Positions 17,298 through 25,894 of a stretch of 63,483 bases of DNA are shown piece by piece. The DNA lies in contig PEAK01000020.1 in NCBI GenBank assembly GCA_002753515.1, positions 1 to 63,483 on the forward strand, written 5' to 3'. The position numbers and the translations under genes were made by a program. Under the pieces are notes generated by a model. It made no database searches. It was not told the origin of the DNA and worked only from the letters and a program-made list of their open reading frames with translations. Position 1 is the stretch's first letter. The number at the start of each line of letters is the position of its first letter. The DNA comes from Magnetococcales bacterium (GTDB lineage Bacteria; Pseudomonadota; Magnetococcia; Magnetococcales; UBA8363).

Positions 17298-18739
17298 CCC
17301 ACGCTCCCCTCCAGGTTGACTTCCAGGAGTTTACGGGCCTCTACAGAAAACTCCATGGGAAGTTCCCGCAAGACTTCCTGACAAAATCCGTTGACGATCA
17401 AGGAGACAGCCTGTTCCCTGGACAGCCCCCGTTGCTGGCAATAGAACAGTTGCTCTTCACTGATACGGGATGTCGTTGCTTCATGCTCCACTTTTGAGGT
17501 TTTATTTTTGACCTCGATATAGGGATAGGTGTGCGCCGAACAGGTATTGCCCAACAACAGCGAATCACATTGGCTGTGATTGCGCGCCCCCTGGGCACCC
17601 GCCAACACCTTGACCAGACCGCGGTAGGCATTGTGGCCAAAGCCGGCGGAGATTCCTTTGGAAAGAATGGTACTGCGGGTATTGTGTCCAATGTGGATCA
17701 TTTTGGTACCGGTATCGGCCTGCTGGTGATTGTTGGTCAAGGCGACCGAATGGAACCTGCCAACCGACCCCTCTCCACGCAGGATAACACTGGGGTATTT
17801 CCAGGTAATGGCGGAACCCGTTTCAACCTGGGTCCAGGAGATGCGCGAACGATCCCCACGACACTCTCCGCGTTTGGTGACAAAGTTGTAGATCCCCCCG
17901 TTCCCCTCCGCATCGCCTGGATACCAGTTCTGCACCGTGGAATATTTGATTTCCGCACCTTCCATGGCGATCAATTCCACCACAGCGGCATGGAGTTGAT
18001 GACGGTCACGTTGCGGTGCGGTACATCCTTCCAGATAGCTCACGTAGCTGTTTTTGTCGGCGATGATCAGAGTTCGTTCAAACTGGCCGGTTCCGGCGGC
18101 ATTGATGCGGAAATAGGTAGAGAGTTCCATGGGACACCGCACCCCGGGTGGGATGTAGCAGAAGGAGCCATCGCTGAAGACGGACGCATTGAGGGCGGCA
18201 AAAAAGTTGTCCCCGGGTGGTACGACGGAACCCAGAAAGCGTTGCACCAAAGCACTGTGTTCTCGAACAGCTTCGGACATGGAACAAAACACAATACCCA
18301 GTTTCGCCAGCTTTTTTTTATGTGTCGTGGCCACGGAAACGCTGTCGAAGACCGCGTCCACCGCCACCCCGGCCAGGCTCAAGCGTTCACTCAAGGGAAT
18401 TCCCAATTTTTCGTAGGTGGCCAGGAGTTTTGGATCCACATCCTTCAAGTCGATGCTGTCTGGATTGTTGGTGAGGGGCGAGGAATAATAACTGATATTT
18501 TGGTAGTCGATGGTTGGATAGCGCACACTGGACCAGCGGGGTTCGGTCATCCCTTGCCAGTGACGATAGGCCGCCAAGCGCCAGGCCAGCATGAACTCCG
18601 GCTCCCTTTTCTTGGCTGAAATCAGACGGATCACCCCTTCATCGAGTCCTGTTGGAATCGTATCGGAGGGGATTGCAGTGACAAATCCATGCTTGTAACT
18701 TTGGGAAATGGCACTGTTCACAGCATTGGAATCCAACAT
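17294..18739 (-). CDS. sufB: SufB, Fe-S scaffold subunit
   Basis: 481 residues with all family landmarks: [52 protein letters not shown], and [19 protein letters not shown], which carries the conserved Cys of the cluster-building region. GGAG lies about 9 nt upstream of the ATG. First gene of the minus-strand sufBCDUT-Rieske operon; an 86-bp leader with a GC-rich hairpin (18763-18784) separates it from hsp20. Confidence 0.97.
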   Translation of the reverse strand: MLDSNAVNSAISQSYKHGFVTAIPSDTIPTGLDEGVIRLISAKKREPEFMLAWRLAAYRHWQGMTEPRWSSVRYPTIDYQNISYYSSPLTNNPDSIDLKDVDPKLLATYEKLGIPLSERLSLAGVAVDAVFDSVSVATTHKKKLAKLGIVFCSMSEAVREHSALVQRFLGSVVPPGDNFFAALNASVFSDGSFCYIPPGVRCPMELSTYFRINAAGTGQFERTLIIADKNSYVSYLEGCTAPQRDRHQLHAAVVELIAMEGAEIKYSTVQNWYPGDAEGNGGIYNFVTKRGECRGDRSRISWTQVETGSAITWKYPSVILRGEGSVGRFHSVALTNNHQQADTGTKMIHIGHNTRSTILSKGISAGFGHNAYRGLVKVLAGAQGARNHSQCDSLLLGNTCSAHTYPYIEVKNKTSKVEHEATTSRISEEQLFYCQQRGLSREQAVSLIVNGFCQEVLRELPMEFSVEARKLLEVNLEGSVG

Positions 18740-18762
18740 GTCGGGGCACTCCTTATGCCCAT

Positions 18763-18784
18763 CCGGGGGGTGGCATCCCCCCGG
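18763..18784 (-). other. GC-rich hairpin in the sufB leader
   Basis: CCGGGGGG-TGGCAT-CCCCCCGG forms a perfect 8-bp stem with a 6-nt loop, 24-45 nt before the sufB start. No T-run follows on either strand, so it is not a standard terminator. It could stabilise the suf transcript, act as a processing boundary after hsp20, or affect sufB translation. Confidence 0.5.
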
Positions 18785-18825
18785 TGGCAGTCATCCCATT
18801 TATTTGGGCTGGGTGACCCAATGAT

Positions 18826-19263
18826 TCAATGGACCATCACGTCGATTGACCGGGGTTTGGCCTCCTCGTTTTTGGGAACACAGACCACCAATTCACCGTT
18901 TTTGCAGGTCGCCTGAATCTTGTCCAAATCGACAGCACCGCTCAATTGAAAAGTCCGGCTGAAACTGCCATAGGCCCGTTCGATGCGATGATAGTCATCA
19001 CGTTTGCTTTCGTCCTCCAATTTCCTCTCCCCGGCGATGGTCAGTTGATTGTTTTCCACATGAATTTTGATTTGATCCTGTGTCATGCCGGGAACATCGG
19101 CCTGGATAAAATAGGCATCGGCATCTTCGTGGACATCCACCCGCAAATGCCATTGACTTGTCATGCCGCAACACCCCCCTTCACCTTCTTCAAACAAACG
19201 GTTGATTTCGTTTTGGATCACACGCTGGTTGCTGTACACAGGGTCTTGTTTAATGAAAAGCAT
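18826..19263 (-). CDS. Hsp20 / alpha-crystallin small heat-shock protein
   Basis: 145 residues. The alpha-crystallin domain spans about 40-135: VDVHEDADAYFIQADVPGM, NNQLTIAGERK, YGSFSRTFQL and the closing GELVVCVPK. The usual I-x-I tail is reduced to IDVMV. An ATP-independent holdase that binds unfolding proteins. GGAG lies 7 nt upstream. It precedes sufB in the same direction by 86 bp and follows a small acidic protein by 51 bp; a stress link with SUF is plausible but not shown. Confidence 0.92.
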   Translation of the reverse strand: MLFIKQDPVYSNQRVIQNEINRLFEEGEGGCCGMTSQWHLRVDVHEDADAYFIQADVPGMTQDQIKIHVENNQLTIAGERKLEDESKRDDYHRIERAYGSFSRTFQLSGAVDLDKIQATCKNGELVVCVPKNEEAKPRSIDVMVH

Positions 19264-19314
19264 TGCACTTCTCCTGGTAAGGTCTTCGAGTGGGAATGGT
19301 CTTGATGTGTGGGG

Positions 19315-19527
19315 TCAGCCCTCATCCACCCAATCGTCGGTTGCATTGGAGAGGTCCAATGTGGAAGGTTCCATGGGGATGGCCATGTATTCCTGCCGAT
19401 TGGCTTCGGATTCAAAGTGTACGGTGAGATAATCATCTCCCTGCCCGTCCACCAGGCAGGGCAGGCACTCCGTATGACCGTGCAGGTCTTTGAAGCTGAT
19501 CGGATCCGTCGTCGAGATAATGTCCAT
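19315..19527 (-). CDS. Small acidic protein of unknown function
   Basis: 70 residues from MDIISTTDPI, with GGAGG 6 nt upstream, so translation is likely. No family is recognised. The sequence is acidic with HTECLPCLVDG (two Cys) in the middle and ends in DDWVDEG. It is the first gene of the hsp20-suf stretch on the minus strand. Confidence 0.6.
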   Translation of the reverse strand: MDIISTTDPISFKDLHGHTECLPCLVDGQGDDYLTVHFESEANRQEYMAIPMEPSTLDLSNATDDWVDEG

Positions 19528-20049
19528 TGTAAGCCTCCGAGATACCAAGAGCGTTGATGGTTCCTAAGATTCATTCCAGCAAGAGACGCTGTGCGAGGGT
19601 GTCTCTCTGCTTGCGTGATAATTTAGACAAATTTCGTACTAATAAGTTCCAAAAATTTGCTCCGTGACAAAATATTTCTTGAAAAATAAGGCTAAATAAT
19701 GTTTATTTAAGATATTGATTTTTTTATTTACACATTAATGATCGTTCGTTTTTATATATATCAATAAATAATAATGCTTTACATATAGATTCGGAAACAT
19801 GCCCCAGATATACAGATTTTCAAAGTAGTACGAAAGAAAGCCGAATTCGTGGAACTTTGTTGCCACCGGATTGTCAAAGACTCTGCACGTAAAGGCTATG
19901 AATGTGGATCCAGGATTCAATGCGCCCAAGTGTCTTAAGCGGAGGTCTCTTAATGACCGTAACGAGGGAAAACTTTCAAACAACGATTTCGGTTGCTGCA
20001 ATTCCTTGTTATATCAAACAATCAGCACACGAGAACAACAGGGGGCACC
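19528..20049. other. AT-rich divergent promoter region
   Basis: 522 bp between the minus-strand small acidic gene and the plus-strand HD-GYP gene. Positions 19630-19800 are markedly AT-rich, with runs such as TTTTTTTATTTACACATTAA and TATATATATC, compared with the GC-richer surroundings. No gene is supported; the stretch most likely holds both promoters. Confidence 0.45.
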
Positions 20050-21759
20050 ATGGACATCTTGCCTGCACTGATTGGCAAATTTGACTCCGACCGCGTGATC
20101 GGTGGTCTCCAAGCCAATCTCAACATGTTGGGAATGTGTGAAAACTGTGGCATTGAGCGTTTGAATGATATCGGCATCGCCCTGTCGTCCGAGCGGGATG
20201 TCAATGCTTTGATGGAACGAATTCTCCATGGCGCTTTGGAGCTGACCAATGCCGATGCGGGAACCATGTATGGGGTCACGGAAAGAAAGACCCTCAAGTT
20301 TGAAATTTTGCGCACGGATGCCCTGGGCATTGCCATGGGTGGCACCAGTGGCAAAGCCATCACGTTTCCCGAAATCCCCCTGTACGAAAATGGGGTACCC
20401 AATCTGCGCATGATTGCCGCCTTCACGGCCCTGCAAGGCACTACGGTCAACATCCCGGATGCTTATGAAACCAAAGGATTTGATTTTTCAGGAACACGCG
20501 AATTCGATCGAAAAACCGGCTATCGCTCCCAATCTTTTTTGACCGTGCCGATGAAAAATCACATCGGCGAAATCATAGGCGTGTTGCAACTGATCAATGC
20601 CAAGGATGTCCAGACTCAGGAGATTATTCCTTTCTCCCTGAAAAATCAAAAGCTTGCTGAATCCTTGGCTTCGCAAGCCGCCATCGCCATGACCAATCAA
20701 AAGTTGATTGCGGACCTCAAAGCCCTCTTTGAATCTTTCATCCACGCCATTGCCTCCGCCATTGATGACAAATCCCCCTATACCGGGGGACATTGCCAAC
20801 GGGTTCCGGTATTGGCGGAAATGATTGGCAGGGAGGCCAGCGCTATCCAGGAAGGCCCCCTGAAGGATTTTCATCTATCCGAAGAAGAGATGTATGAATT
20901 ACGTATCGCTTCCTGGTTGCACGATTGCGGAAAGGTTGTCACACCTACCGAGGTCGTGGACAAATCGACAAAGTTGGAGGGTATTTTTGACCGCATCCAT
21001 CTCATTGAGAGCCGTTTCGAGACTCTTAAAAGAAATGTTGAGATTGCCACTCTTAAAAAGAAGTTGGCCCTTGTGGCGTCGGGCCTCCCCGCCGACTTTG
21101 AAGCCCTGGATGCGGAATTACAGCGGCAGCTCACGGAGATTGATGCAGATAGAAAATTTTTGCAGGAAGCCAATGTGGGTGGGGAATTCATGTCCAGCAA
21201 ACATCAGGATCGGGTGCGCACCATCGCCAGCCGCCGATGGATCCATGCCGATGGTCAAGAGGGACCGTTCCTGTCCGATAATGAGGTTTACAACCTGAAC
21301 ATTCCCAAGGGGACCATTAACCCGGAAGAACGGGATATCATCAACTATCACGTATCAGCGACCATCAAGATGCTCGAATCCATTCCTTTTCCCAAGCACC
21401 TCAAGCAGGTTCCGGAGATTGCGGGTGGGCATCATGAAAAGATGAATGGTCAAGGATACCCCAAGGGCCTTACTGGGGATCAAATGTCCCTTCAGGCGCG
21501 AATGATGGCCATTGCTGATGTGTTCGAGGCGTTGACAGCCCAGGATCGACCCTACAAGAAAGGCAAGACCCTTTCTGAATCATTAAAAATACTTGGCTTC
21601 ATGAAAAAGGACAATCACATTGATCCCGACCTTTTCAAATTGTTCATCGATAAGCGCATTTACCTGCACTATGCCGAAAGGTACATGGATCCTGAGCAGA
21701 TTGACGATATCAATCTGGATGCCATTCCCGGTTATGTCAGGTCAGCCGTAGCCCTTTGA
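20050..21759 (+). CDS. GAF-HD-GYP c-di-GMP phosphodiesterase
   Basis: 569 residues from MDILPALIGK, with GGGGG six nt upstream. Residues 40-215 are a GAF domain (ERDVNALMERILHGALELTNADAGT, SFLTVPMKN). Residues 230-560 are an HD-GYP domain: HDCGK (291-295), VNYHV-like helix at about 432 and HHEKMNGQGYP (461-471), with Q in place of the usual D/T before GYP. Between the HD helix and the rest lies an unusually long, charged helical insert (about 305-415). HD-GYP proteins hydrolyse c-di-GMP to GMP; the GAF domain would sense a small ligand or redox state. A GGDEF-EAL protein lies 470 bp downstream. Confidence 0.9.
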   Translation: MDILPALIGKFDSDRVIGGLQANLNMLGMCENCGIERLNDIGIALSSERDVNALMERILHGALELTNADAGTMYGVTERKTLKFEILRTDALGIAMGGTSGKAITFPEIPLYENGVPNLRMIAAFTALQGTTVNIPDAYETKGFDFSGTREFDRKTGYRSQSFLTVPMKNHIGEIIGVLQLINAKDVQTQEIIPFSLKNQKLAESLASQAAIAMTNQKLIADLKALFESFIHAIASAIDDKSPYTGGHCQRVPVLAEMIGREASAIQEGPLKDFHLSEEEMYELRIASWLHDCGKVVTPTEVVDKSTKLEGIFDRIHLIESRFETLKRNVEIATLKKKLALVASGLPADFEALDAELQRQLTEIDADRKFLQEANVGGEFMSSKHQDRVRTIASRRWIHADGQEGPFLSDNEVYNLNIPKGTINPEERDIINYHVSATIKMLESIPFPKHLKQVPEIAGGHHEKMNGQGYPKGLTGDQMSLQARMMAIADVFEALTAQDRPYKKGKTLSESLKILGFMKKDNHIDPDLFKLFIDKRIYLHYAERYMDPEQIDDINLDAIPGYVRSAVAL

Positions 21760-21866
21760 TAGAAATAACAATGAAACCAAGGAGACGATTTCACAGGGTC
21801 TGTTGAAAATCACTGGCAAATTCAATAATAGCGCAAGCTTATATGACCAAACCGAGGAGAACGCCC

Positions 21867-22151
21867 ATGCTTCGTCTGCGGAAATACGGGTCAATGCCTT
21901 TGACACCGGCGGTCGCATTCATGTATTTCTCTAAATTTGGACTCCTGGCATGTCTTGTCATCATCTGGTTGACGTCCCTTTATGTACTGCCAGATGTTGT
22001 GAATTCGTTCTATAAAATCAGCAATGAACGGACAACCTGTCAATATTCCTTCGATGTCTCATGTAGAGACAAGGCTGCTTTCCATGTTTATGATGAATCT
22101 GCGGGATGGAATCAACCTGTGCGGAGAAAACAAGTGATTTCAATGCAATAA
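21867..22151 (+). CDS. Small single-pass membrane protein
   Basis: 94 residues from the ATG with GGAG six nt upstream. One hydrophobic segment (FSKFGLLACLVIIWLTSLYV, near residues 21-40) is followed by a soluble tail with two Cys (CQYSFDVSC), which may form a disulphide in the periplasm. No family is recognised. It lies between two c-di-GMP genes in the same direction. Confidence 0.55.
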   Translation: MLRLRKYGSMPLTPAVAFMYFSKFGLLACLVIIWLTSLYVLPDVVNSFYKISNERTTCQYSFDVSCRDKAAFHVYDESAGWNQPVRRKQVISMQ

Positions 22152-22229
22152 ATTCCATGCAAACGGATCGACCGCACGGAACGAGACCAATGGATTGAAG
22201 CCGTATTTCAATAGATTACGAGGTCTGGC

Positions 22230-23963
22230 ATGAACAAGAACAATCATCGCCCAACCATCCTCATTGTCGATGATTCCCCGGGAAATATCCACTTGATGGG
22301 AAAACTCTTGTCTCACGATTACCAGGTTTTGTTTGCCACCAACGGCCAGGATGCCTTGACCATGGCGGCCTCTGCCCTTCCAGACCTCGTTCTCCTGGAT
22401 GTTATGATGCCGGAAATCGATGGGTTCACCGTCTGTAACCTGTTACGTGACGATGAACGGACACGTCACATCCCGGTTATCATCGTGACAGCGATGAACG
22501 ATTCCGATTCCGAGACGCGGGGATTCACCTCCGGTGCTGTGGATTTTTTGACCAAACCGATCAACCCATCCTCAATGCGCGCCCGGGTGGCTGTTCACCT
22601 GGAGTTGAAGAAACAACGGGAAGAACTGAAAGCCGCCAATGCACAACTCCAAGAGGATTCCGAGTTCGATACCTTGACCTGTTTGCCCAATCGCAAGCTG
22701 TTCCAGGATCGCCTGAAGCAGGCGATCCTGGCGGGAGAACGCAACAATTCTATTTTTTCCTTACTGTTCATAGATCTGGATCGGTTCAAGTGGGTCAACG
22801 ACACGTTGGGACATGATGCCGGTGATGCTCTCTTGATTGAGGTGGCCCAGAGAATGAAAAGTGTGGTACGTAAATCCGATACTGTGGCCCGACTGGGAGG
22901 CGATGAATTCACGGTCATCCTTTCCGACATTCTTCATGAATCCATGGCCGAGCTGGTTGGTCGCAAAATCCTGGAACAACTCTGCGCGCCATTCAAATTA
23001 CAGGGGCAGGATGTGGTCATCTCCGGGAGTGTGGGAATCGCCGTATTTCCCGGGGACGGGACCTCAACGACGGAACTTGCCAAAAATGCCGATATCGCCA
23101 TGTATCAGGCCAAGGAATCCGGCAGGAACAGTTTGCGTTTCTTCTCTCAGGAACTCAACCGTACCGCCCAAAGACGCCTGCTCCTGGAAGCGGACATGCG
23201 CCGCGCCTGCTTGCAAAACGAATTTTTCCTCGAATACCAACCCAAAATCAATAGTACAACGGGCAAAATTACCGGCATGGAGGCGTTGGTGCGCTGGGAA
23301 CATCCCCGTGACGGTATTCTCTATCCTCATAAATTCATTCCCATTGCTGAAGAAAATGGCTTGATCATTGAAATAAGCGCCTGGGTACTGCGCACTTCCT
23401 GTCGCGATGCCGTCATTTGGGCTGATGACGGATTTGCCCATCTTAAATTGGCTGTCAACCTTTCGGCAATTCAGTTCCGTGAAGGAGACAAGCTCTTTGA
23501 TCTTGTTGAATCGGCACTCCACGAAACAGGGTTTCCCGCACATAATCTGGAATTGGAAATTACGGAAACCATGATGCTGGCAAATACAAAGAATGTATCT
23601 GCAACCTTGCAAAAGTTGCGAAACATGGGTGTTTCCATTGCCATGGATGATTTTGGAACGGGGTATTCATCCCTGGCCCTGTTGCGCTCTTTGCCCATAC
23701 AGGTTATCAAAATCGACGGTTCTTTTATCAAAGACTTGGTATCAAACTCGAAAGACGTTGATTTCGTATCGGCCATCCTTTCAATGGCCAAGAAATTGGG
23801 GCTGCATGTGATTATCGAGGGGGTGGAAACCGCCGTCCAGATGGATATCCTGAAAAGTCATGGGGGGGATGATATTCAAGGATACTATTTTTGTCCGCCA
23901 TTGTGCGGTAGTGCCTTCCACGCCCTTCTTCACGGCAAGATACCTTTGGGAGGTGGGAACTGA
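22230..23963 (+). CDS. REC-GGDEF-EAL bifunctional c-di-GMP response regulator
   Basis: 577 residues. Residues 8-125 are a receiver domain with D14/D15, phospho-acceptor D57, T87 and K109. Residues 145-310 are a diguanylate cyclase with an intact GGDEF (223-227) and an RxxD inhibitory site (R214-D217) five residues before it. Residues 325-570 are an EAL phosphodiesterase with E351-A-L, and MDDFGTGYSSLALLRSLP and KIDGSFIKDL are conserved. Both activities look possible; which dominates cannot be read from sequence. No sensor kinase gene lies next to it. Confidence 0.95.
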   Translation: MNKNNHRPTILIVDDSPGNIHLMGKLLSHDYQVLFATNGQDALTMAASALPDLVLLDVMMPEIDGFTVCNLLRDDERTRHIPVIIVTAMNDSDSETRGFTSGAVDFLTKPINPSSMRARVAVHLELKKQREELKAANAQLQEDSEFDTLTCLPNRKLFQDRLKQAILAGERNNSIFSLLFIDLDRFKWVNDTLGHDAGDALLIEVAQRMKSVVRKSDTVARLGGDEFTVILSDILHESMAELVGRKILEQLCAPFKLQGQDVVISGSVGIAVFPGDGTSTTELAKNADIAMYQAKESGRNSLRFFSQELNRTAQRRLLLEADMRRACLQNEFFLEYQPKINSTTGKITGMEALVRWEHPRDGILYPHKFIPIAEENGLIIEISAWVLRTSCRDAVIWADDGFAHLKLAVNLSAIQFREGDKLFDLVESALHETGFPAHNLELEITETMMLANTKNVSATLQKLRNMGVSIAMDDFGTGYSSLALLRSLPIQVIKIDGSFIKDLVSNSKDVDFVSAILSMAKKLGLHVIIEGVETAVQMDILKSHGGDDIQGYYFCPPLCGSAFHALLHGKIPLGGGN

Positions 23964-24086
23964 AACCTGTAATCCAACCTGATGCAATCCATTGCCGTTT
24001 CTATTTCGAGAGTTTTATATGCCATTTGTTTGTTATATACCGGTAAACCAGATGACTGTCTTCATTATCGTCAGGAGTAAATATGT

Positions 24087-24455
24087 ATGAATAAGAAAAA
24101 CAGTGACGTTGATAATACAAATTGTGAACACACTTATAAATCGCATATTGAAATCAGTGCGAATGGATACAGCGTGTGTCGCAGCGATCACGTCGTCGTG
24201 GGCGATTGCATTGCCGATGGCATCCATGACCTCGGGGAAGCACTGAAATCGGTGGAAACGCTGGAATCAGAACAAGAAAAAAGCATAAATACACGCATTT
24301 GCGAACAATGCCATCCGCTAAAAATCGAGATGGGTACCAATGGTTACAGTTTATGCCGCAGCAATCACATCGTCGTTGGGGACTGTGTTGTGGATGGTAT
24401 ACAGGATTTGGGTGATGCCCTGAATACCTTGAACACCATCATCTCTGATAAATGA
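24087..24455 (+). CDS. Novel two-repeat cysteine-containing small protein
   Basis: 122 residues, soluble, no signal peptide or membrane segment. GGAG is 10 nt upstream. The protein is two tandem copies of a roughly 45-residue unit (about 13-56 and 72-115). Shared pattern: NGYSxCRSxHxVVGDC, then xxDGIxDLGxAL. Invariant residues in both copies include C31/C90, H35/H94, D40/D99 and C41/C100, which could bind a metal or cluster; a further CxxC (C72, C75) precedes repeat 2 and a lone C13 precedes repeat 1. I do not recognise the family. It stands alone between the GGDEF-EAL gene and cytochrome b561. Confidence 0.7.
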   Translation: MNKKNSDVDNTNCEHTYKSHIEISANGYSVCRSDHVVVGDCIADGIHDLGEALKSVETLESEQEKSINTRICEQCHPLKIEMGTNGYSLCRSNHIVVGDCVVDGIQDLGDALNTLNTIISDK

Positions 24456-24555
24456 AAAGGTGAATTCTGGCTTCCAGTAAAAATTTACAAAAAACACGGA
24501 ATCTTTTTTTATTACAGAGTTCCACTGAATCAGTACCGGCCAAGTAGGCGTTACC

Positions 24556-25137
24556 ATGTGGAAAAATACGCAAGAGGGTTATGGTCGGGTTGCGCGCCTG
24601 CTGCACTGGGGCATGGCGATATTGCTGCTGGGGCTTTTGGCCTTGGGTTTTTATATCACCACCTTGACCTATTATCACCCGTGGTATCGAATCGCCCCCG
24701 ATTGGCATCGGACTCTGGGAATACTCGCCTTTTTGTTGGTTTTGTTCCGTTTGGGATGGCGGTTGTATTCGCCACCCCCACCCTTGGAAGACCCGTTATC
24801 CCTGTGGGAAAAACGGATAGCCCATAACGTGCATCGATTGCTTTATGTCCTGATGATGGCCATGCCGGTTACCGGCTATCTGCTCTCCACTGCCGATGGT
24901 CAGGCAATCCGCATGTTTTCCGGGCGATTGACGGTTCCCGCCCTGTTCCCACCCTTCAAAGGGTGGGAAAGTTGGTTGGGAAAGGTTCATCTGCTTTTGG
25001 CAATCGCCTTGCTCATTCTGGTGCTTCTTCATGCCGCAGCGGCCTTGCAACACCATTTCCTGCGCCGGGATCGCACCTTGATACGAATGCTGGCGCCCCA
25101 CGCCGCCAATCTACCCTCAGCCAATGGAGAAAAATAA
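24556..25137 (+). CDS. Cytochrome b561-type membrane protein
   Basis: 193 residues with four membrane helices. The di-haem ligand histidines are visible: H17 in LLHWGMA, H55 in WHRTLGI, the HNVHRLLYVL pair, and H in GKVHLLLAIALLILVLLHAAA. Such proteins move electrons from quinol in the inner membrane. The TAA overlaps the ATG of the following yceI gene (25137); this b561-YceI pairing is a known arrangement, consistent with quinone chemistry in the envelope. Confidence 0.9.
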   Translation: MWKNTQEGYGRVARLLHWGMAILLLGLLALGFYITTLTYYHPWYRIAPDWHRTLGILAFLLVLFRLGWRLYSPPPPLEDPLSLWEKRIAHNVHRLLYVLMMAMPVTGYLLSTADGQAIRMFSGRLTVPALFPPFKGWESWLGKVHLLLAIALLILVLLHAAAALQHHFLRRDRTLIRMLAPHAANLPSANGEK

Positions 25138-25721
25138 TGAGATCATTTCGTTACTTTTTATTGTCCGTCACTGGCCTGGCCCTGACCTTGACCCTGGGGA
25201 TGGGGAGTGCTTGGTCTGCGGAAAACTATCGGATCGACCCGGCCCATTCCTTTGTGGCATTTTCCATTTCCCATCTGGGATTCAGCCTGCTCCAGGGGCG
25301 GTTCAATACCATTTCGGGACATTTTACCTATGATAAAGAAAAGATGGAAAATTCTGCCATCACAGTGGATGTGGCAACCAACAGCATCGACACCAACCAT
25401 GCAGAACGGGATAAACATCTACGCAGCAAGGATTTTCTCGATGTGGAGCAATTTCCGAAGGCGTCTTTTGTCAGCAGCAAGTTTACCGAAAAAGATGGCA
25501 AAGGGACGCTGGAAGGCAAGTTTACCCTGCATGGGGTGACCAAGGATGTTGTGATTCCCGTCACCTTTATCGGTGCTGGGAAGGATCCCTGGGGAGGCAG
25601 CCGTCGCGGCTACAGTGCCAAGTTGCCTATCAAACGAGGGGATTATGGCATTCAACACAACCTCGGACCTGCTGCCGAGGAGATGAACCTGGAAATATTC
25701 ATCGAGGGTATTCGTGAATAG
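25137..25721 (+). CDS. yceI: YceI-family periplasmic lipid-binding protein
   Basis: 194 residues. A signal peptide (about 1-29, ending GMGSAWSA) is followed by the YceI lipocalin-like barrel: YRIDPAHSFVAFSISHLG, GRFNTISGHFTYD, RDKHLRSKDFLDVEQFPKASF and the closing FIEGIRE. The fold binds isoprenoid quinones or amphiphiles. GGAG lies 10 nt upstream, within the end of the cytochrome b561 gene, so the two are translationally coupled. Confidence 0.92.
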   Translation: MRSFRYFLLSVTGLALTLTLGMGSAWSAENYRIDPAHSFVAFSISHLGFSLLQGRFNTISGHFTYDKEKMENSAITVDVATNSIDTNHAERDKHLRSKDFLDVEQFPKASFVSSKFTEKDGKGTLEGKFTLHGVTKDVVIPVTFIGAGKDPWGGSRRGYSAKLPIKRGDYGIQHNLGPAAEEMNLEIFIEGIRE

Positions 25722-25779
25722 TTGGCAGCTTACGTTGTCTCTGGTGAGGTAGGGACGGCCATTACTTTTCTGGCGCACC

Positions 25780-25848
25780 CAGACCCCTTTTTTCCTTCAA
25801 TATTTTTTCAATCAACCAACAAGCGTGAATGTGACAAAGTAGAATTAA
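25780..25848 (+). repeat. 69-nt dispersed repeat, copy A
   Basis: Nearly identical in order and length to copy B at 36256-36324. Both begin CAG-C-rich-TTTTTT, continue AATATTTTTTCAATCAACCA, and end AATGTGACAAAGTAGAATTAA (copy B has one change). The terminal 21 nt equal the inverted-repeat ends of the MITE-like element at 56670-56832, so this is a solo end of the same mobile family. A weak hairpin (TCTGG/CCAGA) and T-run at its start could act as a terminator after yceI. Confidence 0.7.
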
Positions 25849-25894
25849 TGAAAAAGACTATCTTACAAGAAGAAAGAATACAACCGAGACACTT

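Noticed and set aside
17531-18619. Long plus-strand open frame (362 codons) opposite sufB
   Set aside because: It mirrors the codon pattern of sufB, has no ribosome-binding site and its translation resembles no family.
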